This document shows positions 11,142 to 21,000 of a stretch of DNA of 64,000 nucleotides, piece after piece. The notes beneath the pieces are model-generated. The model saw only the letters and a list, made by a program, of their open reading frames with translations, had not been told where the DNA came from and did not search any database. Origin of the DNA: Polytrichum commune (taxonomy: Eukaryota > Streptophyta > Polytrichopsida > Polytrichales > Polytrichaceae); contig OX485809.1 in assembly GCA_950295325.1 (NCBI GenBank), positions 3,968,001-4,032,000 of the forward strand, written 5' to 3'. Position numbers and translations under genes: made by a program. The first letter of the stretch is position 1, and each line of letters opens with the position of its first letter.

Positions 11142-12035
11142 CTGCCCCACTTTTGTTGCCTGCCCGCCTACCCGATCGTGCTGCCCGCTTGCCCGATCGT
11201 GCTGCCCGCCTGCCCTGCCCCGTGGAGAGCACAGTTTTCAAGTCAAACCGGGGACATGTTAACATCTTCCGGGATTTCTTTATTAATTTGAGATTTTTTT
11301 TAAACTTGAAAAAATGATAGGTAATTTTCTTAAAGTCTTGAATTTCAATTGGTTATTTTTCAAACTCAATCAAATCATTTTTAAACCATATGTTGCTCAC
11401 ATTCACCTCACCTTCAAGGTCCAAAAGCCAATATATATGTCTACTTTCACTTTCACTTTCACTTACACTTAGTAAATAAGCATTTTATTGGAATTCTATT
11501 TTCATAATGCATTGTTCATTAGACTCTTAACCCTTGATTGGTTTAGGGTTACGAGAGGATTACGAAGACGATTTTTGAGACCGAGAGTAAGTTGGCATCA
11601 TCAAAAGAGTTTCTTCCTCGGGGTGTTCTCCCTACCATAGAGAACCAAGAATTCTTTTGAATTCGCTCGGATTTACAACACAGGAGTTGGAATGAGGTAA
11701 AATTTGCCTAGATTTGGCATATCAATCATCCATCACAACTACGACAAGTACAAGGTAGAACAAATCATCTTTTGCAGAAAATCATCTTGAACATGAGCCT
11801 AAAGAATCATGACAGTTTTATTGAATGTAATTTGCATTAACATCATTAGAGATGGAGGGAAAGAAGGGCTGCATAAGACCCAAAAAGAGCTGGACAGAAG
11901 AATGCGGTGTTGATGCGTGAGACTTTTGACTTGAGTCAACCCTCGACCATCACTCGCATACAAATACCACAATCACCTGAGCCACATGCTCTGCCAAATC
12001 AAAACGCAACGTCACAACCAGGTGAGAAAATCTCC

Positions 12036-12720
12036 ACATCACAAACCTCTAAATCCACATTACTGATGTCACATTGATTCCGTCACATCAAACTACAACA
12101 TTGAATCAATGTGTACGAGACATTGGGTGGCAATTTTAATCTTTTGTTTCTATATTTGATAGTTGCAAGATCCAAAAGGTTGAATTGTGAGACAATATTG
12201 AATAGATCATTAGGTAAATGCTGACTTGGCCCTGCACAGAAATCAATCCTCTGGAAGGGTGGGTATGTACCAGAGCCCAACATTTTCCTTTTTAATTGCA
12301 CCCATACCCAGACCATGCCCATCAGCAGTGACCTATGCCCACCCATAGCATGACATGTGCCCACCCATGCCCACCCATGCTATTCAAATTGCGCCCATGT
12401 ATTCAAAAATTGTATAATGTGTATTGTGTAATTGTGTAATGTGTCTTGTATGATTGTGTAATTGTGCCCCACCCATGCCCACCCATTATAATATCAAACC
12501 CATGCCCACCCATGCCCACCCATGAACAATAATATCGCAGCCATGCCCACCCATGCCCACCCATGAACAATAATATTGCACCCATGCCCACCCAAAACCC
12601 ATGGGCATGGGTGGGTATGGGCATGGGCATGGATATGGGCACCCAATGTAGGGCTTTGGTATGTACCAACAACTTTGACGTAGCATTAAATGCAGGTCAC
12701 TTGCAGTTTTGTGATGTTTG
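12036..12720 (+). repeat. copy of the 305-bp repeat split by a hAT element
   Basis: Sequence from ACATCACAAACCTCT through TTTTGTTTCTATATT and CTGGAAGGGTGGGTATG matches the units at 791-1905. It resumes after the hAT element with CAACAACTTTGACG and GGTCACTTGCAG. The break falls exactly at the 8-bp duplication GTATGTAC. Confidence 0.7.
12271..12658. mobile_element. 388-bp non-autonomous hAT element
   Basis: The perfect 8-bp target duplication GTATGTAC (12263-12270 and 12659-12666) flanks termini CAGAGCCCAACATT and, on the complement, CAAAGCCCTACATT. Both fit the hAT terminal pattern C-A-R-x-G. The interior is largely tandem CCCATGCCCACC units on one side and their complement near the right end. 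Such subterminal repeats are known as transposase binding sites in hAT elements. There is no coding capacity. Confidence 0.9.
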
Positions 12721-12974
12721 TATCTCCCATTGGTGGTGTATTTTTAAGATATTATAATCCTACAATGACGTACTGCTCTTGGATTTGTGGTTTATCTAGA
12801 TTTTCAATGTGCAAAGTTAAGACGTATGAATACTTCCCGTTCTACAGCTTAATATTCATTGCAGTTGAAGTGAGACTTCTTAGACAGACTAGTTCTCGAG
12901 TTTCACTTTACTTATGGTAGATAAAGGAGTGAGTTTAATATGTTTCTCTTTCATGATGTGATTCTCAAATGACA

Positions 12975-13620
12975 GGTTTGGATGCATCATCTGGACCGCA
13001 GGCTTGGTATTTTGCGACAGAAATGGCTTCAACAACTACAGGTGTCCCAAGCGGACTACTATCCACCACCAGGTCCATATTCATGTCTCAGATTCTTTTG
13101 TAGGTTGCAAACTGTGGGCAGTGGACCTCAAGCCCACTAAGTTGTCTTGTGAGTATCAGGCAGTAGATAGGATCCTTTTCCTTGTATAATTTCCATTCAT
13201 TGAGACCGAAAATTGAGCAACTTGGATGCTGAAGCATCACATTGTATTAGGGTCCCCACAAAGTGGCTACTTACTTTTTCTAGGATGCATATTATGGAGT
13301 TCTGCACCCTTGTGTTAGTAACACTGATTTATGTTTGTGCAGTGTGGGCGGGCAACAACCTCCACCATCTGCGTTATCGCACAACAGGGGCTCATTTCTC
13401 AATCGTGAGTGCCATCATCTGTCTCTTATGTAACTGTAACGTCCCAGAGATCATGGGTCCTCTTGACGTGTTTTCATTATCTGTTCAGGTGAAGTGAAGT
13501 GAGGTTTTGATGTGGGTTGCAGGGACAGCCAATGCATCCTTCAGGAAATTAAGGTCCGTCATTGTCCACATCATTTTCGATTATGCATGCGGAAGCCTAC
13601 CAAAATGAATGTTTCACCTC
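12975..13620 (+). other. exon-like fragments, possibly captured by the transposon
   Basis: Three stretches follow AG acceptor-like sites and read without stops for 15-40 codons. One near 12976-13040 reads VWMHHLDRRLGILRQKWLQQ. The second, near 13341-13400, is proline- and glutamine-rich (QQPPPSALSHNRG). The third, near 13530, reads GQPMHPSG. The pattern suggests pieces of a spliced host gene taken up by the element. I cannot name the source, and chance is not excluded. Confidence 0.25.
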
Positions 13621-14794
13621 CGAACCTATCAAGGTCAGAAAGGAAACATGCAAGCACAAAATTAAAGCATATAGCCTACTTTCGTGTTATCAGATAACCC
13701 TGGTATCTTCACAAATATCGCTTCCTCCAGGTACAACAAGATAGCTTCAATTCTGTAAAAGCAACACAGACCTTCGTGACATTGCAAGATGTGAAATTAC
13801 AGACTGGACATGTTGGGAGAAACGTAATTTGCACACGAATACAATAAGATAGAATGAGGTGCAAGGGGATGATGATGAGGGATTCAGAAACCTTGGAATT
13901 CGGTTCCTAGCGTTGTTGCTGTGGAAATCGGGAGCAGGAGCCACACGGCCAAGACAAAAAACAGGTACTGCTGCAGCTCGGATGATGCTTCCAGTGCACT
14001 TAAGATTGTACCCCACAAATTTCCCATGCAATATGTATGTGTGAAGGTCCACCCGATTGCGCTGCTCCCCGATTCCAATTGGCACTTCTCCTCGATTAGA
14101 GACAACCCAAAATAATCAGGAGTTATGTGTCTATGAAGACCTCTGACCTCTCTACCTCCGAAAGAGATCCTTAATATACTATACTCGGTGAAGAATGATA
14201 TATAGGGTGAGGAACAACAACAATAGGGGCTCTTAGATTAGACCTCCTTCATTCCCCTCTGCCAAATGGTTAGAAACTCTTTGCAAACCTCTTCTTCTAT
14301 TTTGATGTCTTTACTCTTGTAGACGAATCTCGCACCTTCGCACCAAAGTGTTTCTAACTTCGTGTGGGCGATCCAATCCCGTCCGATTCAGATACACATA
14401 ACAATTTTCTTGATACTTAAACCTTAAACCCCAAACGTGGAGAGCCGACCGCTCCTCATAGATGAACTGATTGAGTTTGAGAATTAACCAGTTGAAGTTC
14501 AAGCTTCAGGAAAATGACCTCTCATTTCAGAAGAATCCAAGTTGGCATCATCAAAGGAGTCTCTTCCTCGGAAGCTTGAATTGTTTCTTTGAGAATTCTC
14601 CCTGCCATAGCCAACCAAGAATTCGTTTGAATTCGCTTGCCGCTCATGAGCGGGGAGCCACCTCCCGGGCAGAGCAGGGCGTGCGGGCGGGCGGGCGGGC
14701 AAGCGGGCAAGCAAAAGCGGGGCAGGGCGGGCAGATATGGGGGCAGAGGCGGAGGCCCCATTTTGAGGGGCCCTTAGTGACAACGCTCTCCCCT

Positions 14795-15548
14795 TAGTAG
14801 GTAGCCCATGGCTAAGGTGGACTTCCATCCATGGAAGTCCACTCTTGAGTTGATCATCGTGTTGCCAAAACAACACTACAACCACCCGGAGCACATTGCC
14901 AAGTGTGCTCCGGGGGGTCGGTCGGCTAAGCCGCCTCACCCATATAAGCCTCTAGGACTTTGGGCGGGGCCCCTACCCCACCATCAAGTATCCTTTTGTC
15001 TCTCTACAAGGGTTGGGGCCAAGTGGACATTTTCCCTTCGCCGCTGGGGCTAGAACCCCCCAGCAGCTTTAGACCACCATAACTTCTACATATGATGTCT
15101 GATGTATCAACCAACCACTCTATCGTCATCTACTGTTTGTGTAGATGCCGATGGACACCTCACTTGCCCCATTCGGGCAAGTATTAAGGAAGTTATGGCT
15201 CTTCAAACCTTGGCAGTCCCGGGCACCACTCCCAGGTCACTGCTGTCCCAGGGTGCTGTCCCGGGACAGCGCCCACTCAAATAGCCATATCTCCTAGCTT
15301 GCACCTCCAATTGAGGTGTTCCTTAGCATTCTAAAATTCCGTTGCCATAAGCTACTCATAACTCATAGCCTTAGCCTCATGACTCTTAGTCTCCATGGGT
15401 TAGAGGTGTTCTCAACGCCTGTGGCCCTCACCCACACTAAGAGTACTTGGGCCCTCTCACCAATGGCGCCACAAGTCCCAGGTGTCACTCCGGGGTCCCC
15501 CTTGTGCTCATGGTGTTGCGAACACTCCTCATGGAGAGGTGCGCGACA
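14795..15548 (-). repeat. 5' LTR, outer part
   Basis: These 754 bases continue the LTR interrupted at 10095 and end the element at 15548, next to the CCTTT duplication. By eye there are about 20 differences from the 3' LTR over this part. Confidence 0.92.
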
Positions 15549-18069
15549 CCTTTTGGACAAACTTTCCAGCAAAATAATTATTTGTCTCAAATCCACAGAT
15601 TGCACCAATAGGAGGGACAAGCATTGAGGTCGAAACCATTCTTCAATTGCAATAGTAGTTGTGTTTAAACAAGGAAAATCTTAGTTGTGGTTGAAAGTGG
15701 GCCCAAACCCCAACTAAATGCACCTTGAGCAAGGAGAAGTTGCAAAAAAAGAAGAAGCTAATGATGATCCACCAACCAAGAGCTAGTTGAGTAGACACGG
15801 CTCAAAGAAATTAACCAGAGCTTCATGGTAATTGTGACTCTGAAGATGTCATACCTTTGAAGATTGAACAAAGTTGGCTGACTGAAGAAAGTATGTATGT
15901 TGAAATGCATTAGTCAACAAAGGAGGATACTACACATTTTCAAACTTTGGAATAGTGGAGGTGCACAACACGGTTTGCTTGCAATGGATGGGATTTAATT
16001 GCAGCATGCTGAGTGGACAACTTGGCACTTTGACTCATATGCATAGGCCCAAAATAGTTGAGCTACAACGGAAGGAATGCATGGGCATTAATGATGTGAA
16101 AAAATCCTTTATTTTGTTGATGTATTTAACTTGCATCGCATTTTTGGAGATTGGGAAGTAAATGAATCCAGGGAAACTCTATAGTGTGAGTTGTCTATTT
16201 CATAATGTCATCAATTGTACATAGGCATCAATATAGGGTAAGCACCACTGTTTAACCATAACATACAGTTTTGGGGATGATAAAGTAATGGCCTGTTGTG
16301 TTGGACTATTTGCTCGAGAAAGTGTAGGCTTTTGCACAAATTGCTACACTTTATAGAGATTTAGGAATTGCGTACCAGGGCGAAATTGCTCAGACATTGG
16401 CATGTAATGTGAAAGCAGCCATTTGAGGTGATTCAATTGTAAGATACATTTGAGGGAGGTGGTTTGTAGTGGCATGCATTTTTGTTCACATTGCACTAAA
16501 ACCATGCTTCCATGTTTTTCAATATGTTTTCCTGTTTCACTAAAAATCTTCAAATCAAGTGAACCACCCTAAATTGATACACATTACGTATTTAAGTTCC
16601 CAGACCAGCTCTTCCTAGTTAAAAAACGTGGATATCAGTTACATAATCTTACTATTAAGAACGCCATGTAACAAAGCATTGGCCTAGGCATAAGGATTTA
16701 TCTACCACATGTGCCGCCACATTTCCATCTTTTGCACTCTTTGTGCCCACTCCACATCAAGCTAAAATGAAGCACATTTGGGTTTGTCACAGCTCTCCCT
16801 CATGCAAGTAGCTGCAGGCTGTTTGGCAAAATATGTCAGAGCTTTCACCATTGAGTGATTGAATTGTCAATGTGACAAAAACTTTTTGATCCCTTTCTAT
16901 TGCATAGTAGTCCTATACATGACCCAAGTATTCACCAATGATGTATCCATTTTATGCATAAATAGCCTAAGCCACCTGCAACCACCTGCTTGGCCATCTC
17001 AAATGGCTACCAGAGTTCTTAGACAGATGAAGACTCAAATTGGAGCAAAGGAGGGTCTGCCACCAAAGGAAACAATGGTCATGAGGCTACAAGCTCAACA
17101 GGCACAAGCAAGCTTCAGAAGCTCCCAAGGGAAAAGAAGGAAAGTCAGCTCCAATGTTGCCACAAATGTGAATTACGGTGTTGCTTCATTTCTGAGTTGG
17201 TCTAATAAGTCTATGTGTAATCCCAAAAAAGGCATTACAAGAATTAGAAGGCTCTGAAGACTAATGTCTCCTTTTCAGGGTGAACACCTTGAATGGACGC
17301 GGACAAGCCAGTCAGTAGCTATCTTCCCCAAGGGCAAGTGCCTAGGTTCCCATGTGGTTGGTTGAAAATATCCAGTTCACCTAGATACCCCCACTACAAT
17401 TGAGTGGACCATATGTAGTAGGGTGAAGTGTAAATCAAGCGCTAAGAAGGTCGCCATCCGAGTGTGGTTCCAGCCTTAGGTGGCTTAACCTCGGAGTTCC
17501 CATGGGATCCGGGTAAAGGCCTTGGGTTCAAGGCATCCTTATCCCCCAGGAAACCTAGAGTGGCAGCTTCAAATTCCTATCAAGCTCTACAACATCTTCC
17601 CTTCATGAGCAATATGTGGTTGGATTGTTGAGACGGGAGAATTGAAGCATCCCTGAGCCCCTCCCAAAGTTAGAGGCGAGTCAGAGATGCCACGAGGGAG
17701 CCAGGTGGCTTCTCATTTTGAAGAAAACCCCTGGGGCTCTCTAGGGCAAGAAAGGGTTAATATCCTAGGAGTAGTGGGTGCAGAGCTAAAAGTGTCTGCT
17801 CCACTTTCAGCCCACTTACCTTAAGAATGACAGGGCCATGTGTTTTATTGCTCATGATGAAGTGTACATCCAAAAATGAACATGCAGGTGTTTGGTTCAT
17901 ATCAACCTTGCTACCTATATATATAGGGAGAGTTCCATACGCTCCAAGTTACTCCCACAAGATCACCTTTTTGGTGGCCTATGACACCAAATGAAGCCAA
18001 GAAGAAAAATAGTTTTGCCCCAACAGAAGCAACTCTTCCTCAAACGGTTTGACGAGTGCTACAAAAACA
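15549..18069. other. gene-free spacer
   Basis: The spacer runs from the gypsy element to the 3' end of the D-cysteine desulfhydrase gene. A relatively GC-rich segment at 17280-17780 has no open frame. I see nothing that supports a gene. Confidence 0.4.
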
Positions 18070-21000
18070 TTAAAACATTTTGCCGTTACCATCTCCCGTG
18101 TTCAATACCGCCTCTTCAATATTGAAGCGCTCCCACTTGCCAATCAGAGGCTGAAGCTGTGGTGCCTTCTCGTACATTCCAAGCAACCCTCCAGTGTGCA
18201 CAAAGAGCACCTTCCTGCCTTCCCATTGCGAGGGATTATCTGCCATGTCCTTGAGCATACCATTTAATGCCTTCCCACTGAAGAATGCAGGACACTCAAA
18301 AGATGTCAGGTATCACAGTTATTTTCTCATATAGACCTATGCTTCCTATAAACTAAGTAGTGGATGTGAGGAGCTCTGGGAGGGCGGTAAGGTAGATGGG
18401 CCTGATTTGGTACTTATCCTAAGCAGACACCTATAAATGAGTGGTGTGTGGTTAAGTGTGGACCTAAGAAAGGACACCAAGAAGACATGTGTTTCAAAGA
18501 GATTGGACTACATGCTCAAATTTTGTTAACCATTCTAATCTGTTTTCACTTGCCTATGTCAAGTTATGTTTGGGGCTCCTTTAAACTTGAGCTCAAGTTG
18601 AGAGCTCAAACTTGCAATTTTTGGGAGTTTGATGCTTGGAGTTGACAAGCTTTCACCCACAGCTCAAACTATTGACAGCTTCACTAACGCTCTCAAAAGC
18701 TCGCAATAGTTTGAGCAAGAGTAAAGTGGGCATGCTCAAAGGGAGATATCAAGGGCACAATGATAATATAGACAGGAGCATTTTCAACAAGCCAAAATAT
18801 GCTTGAAAGCCCCTTGGCTTGGGGCCAACAAAACTAGAGCTCTAACTCTCAACATCCCTAAGCTACCTCATGGAGGAAGCTTAGGATTTTGCCTGAGAGC
18901 TTGTCGTAGTTGTTCCACATGGGATCCCACTCTTCAAGCTCTGAACCTCTCTAGTGTAAAGGTGGCCTTTGTTTGTTGAGTGAGGTGAGACATCTGATCT
19001 TAAAATGTACATCACACATGACACAAGTACTCAATAGTAGTTTTTATTCACTAGATGATTAATCATGTGGAAGGAGAGCTAACACAAAGGTACATCAGTC
19101 TCTGGAGTAGAAAGGCTCTAATTTAAATGAATGCTTTGCAAGTGGTAAGATCTTGTTTCCAGCATCAAATAATATGACAATTAAGTGAGATTATGAAGTG
19201 AGTAGGGGAAATGCGGTCACCTGTAAACAGGGTCCAATATGATCCCAGTCGATTGTGCAACTTCTGTCACACACTTCAGCTCCTCTGTTGTGCTAATGGC
19301 ATATCCCAAACCCTTTGCCTGCCAGTTCAAATGTTTTCCCACTTGAAAAAGCCGTGACATAAGAATTTTTTAAGAAATGTTGCTACCCCACAAGGAACAA
19401 ACTATTTGCAGTGAGGGTGAAGAGGGATCAGCTTAACCTCACCCTCCGCCATAATGAGTGATTGCTAAATTTTAAAAGGCAACTTAACAATTCCACATCT
19501 TCAGCACTTTAACATCTCCACAGATTTTACCCACTGCCAGCACTAAAATGCAGATAGTATTTTTGGTTTAAATGGCACTTGCAATATGATATGACACAGA
19601 CAGATTCTGAAGAGAGAACTGGAACAACACTTACACATGGGTTACACATCACAAACTTCCGGAGACATATTTACTACGTAAATACAATAAAATGTTGAAG
19701 TAATATCATAATTTTCAATTGAACTTGTGATATTTACGTTACTTTGTTATTCTATTTTATTGTGTGCCACGTTATACTATAACAAAGAAAATCTGTTACA
19801 TAAGATTAACAAATAAATTCATATGATAATTACATTATACACCAACCTTTTGAAAGTTTGTGATGCACTCCTAAAACGAAGTTTGTGACGAGTAGGAGTG
19901 GGATGCATACATTGATAACTCTGACAATATCTCGAGCATTGACACCAGCACCTAAACCATCGATGAGCCCTTGTATGTAGTTGTAGAAGTAATCAGGATC
20001 ATCACATACTGCATAGGCGTGAACCTAAAACCACATCCAATTTTCTGTGAGAATAGAGATCGTTTGTGTACAAATCAACATAATATCTAGAAGGACCAAG
20101 CCTACACACAGATCCGAGCGGTCCCCAGGATTTTTGATGTGCAAGCACAAGTCACTATGACAACAATCTTCTTGGATAAGAAACTAAATCCTCAATAACT
20201 AAGTCTTCAGCATGAAAGATACTAGAAAAAGCATAACATCCTATCCTGCCACACCAAATTGACCACCCATATTACTCAATTGATACACATGGAACTACAA
20301 AACGTATTGCCCACCTTCACACCAAGGAACTACAACTTTTATGGAATATGTAGAAATTATAGTTGAGAGTGCAGGTTTTGCGTGGAAGGGCACACCTTCG
20401 TCTCAAGTTTGCTCAAATGGGCAGCTAGTGCAAGTCCTGCTGTTGTTCCCCCGCTGCAAAACAGAACTGTGTGGTCAATCAAATCAATCAAGTTGATCAA
20501 ATTGCAGGGAATAAATACTGAGTAACGTTTTAATGACAAACCTTCCACAGGCCATAACTATGTCATCAAAGTGCTGAATCCCTGGGACTTTGCCACCCTC
20601 CAGTTGAGTTTGAAGCTCTCTCGTGTACTCAATGTACCCCCTGCCATCAACAAAAGAAAGATTTAACATTTTCATTACACAAGGTAGTCTACCTTGCTTG
20701 TGTGGTCCTAGAGTGTATAATGAATGAAACAGAGGCCCATTTCAATTGAATTTGAAACCAGTTCAGTGTAGTTAACTAAATCTTTAATCATCCAATTTGA
20801 ATTTGTTGGCATAGTACAGCGTACCAAGTTCCAAGAGAGTTGGAGCCACCCACAGGGATCACATATGGATTCTTGCCCTCTGCTTTTAGTTTCTTCGCAA
20901 GCAGCTCCCCAAGCGCCTGCATGTAGAGACAAGCTTCATACGTAGAGAAAAGGGTTGATTGGACTTTCACTAACTGATTACCTCTTTCACGTGCAATGAA

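Larger units (their letters stand above)
10096..14785. mobile_element. 4.7-kb TIR DNA transposon nested in the 5' LTR
   Basis: The insertion is flanked by the 9-bp duplication CTCTCCCCT (10087-10095 and 14786-14794) and splits an LTR whose uninterrupted form is seen at 4388-5323. The ends are inverted repeats of about 70 bases: the left reads CCCTTGTCTCTAAGGGCCC, the right (complement) CGTTGTCACTAAGGGCCCC, and both continue through GGCCT-CGCCTCTGCCCC and runs of GCCCGCC. A 9-bp duplication with long inverted repeats fits Mutator-like elements; a hAT origin with 8 bp is the alternative. I find no transposase, so it is probably non-autonomous. It carries a solo LTR, a hAT element, a 305-bp repeat copy and exon-like fragments. 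Confidence 0.82.
4388..15548 (-). mobile_element. complete Ty3/gypsy (chromovirus-type) LTR retrotransposon with nested insertions
   Basis: The element reads on the minus strand and is bounded by the 5-bp target duplication CCTTT (4383-4387 and 15549-15553). Its LTRs begin TGT and end ACA. The 3' LTR is at 4388-5323. The 5' LTR is split into 9911-10095 and 14795-15548 by a 4.7-kb TIR transposon. A tRNA-Met primer binding site lies two bases inside the 5' LTR and a purine tract just before the 3' LTR. Without the nested insertion the element is about 6.5 kb. The order gag, protease, reverse transcriptase, RNase H, integrase, chromodomain assigns it to Ty3/gypsy chromoviruses. The coding part is badly broken although the two LTRs differ by only a few percent by eye. 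Confidence 0.93.

Noticed and set aside
12360-12640. Repeated CCCATGCCCACC as a CRISPR-like array
   Set aside because: The units are contiguous without spacers and lie inside a hAT element of a nuclear plant genome.
16859-17257. A 132-codon plus-strand frame with a lysine- and glutamine-rich stretch
   Set aside because: No recognisable family and no supporting exons nearby. The Gln/Arg-rich part could be a decayed exon, but evidence is too thin.
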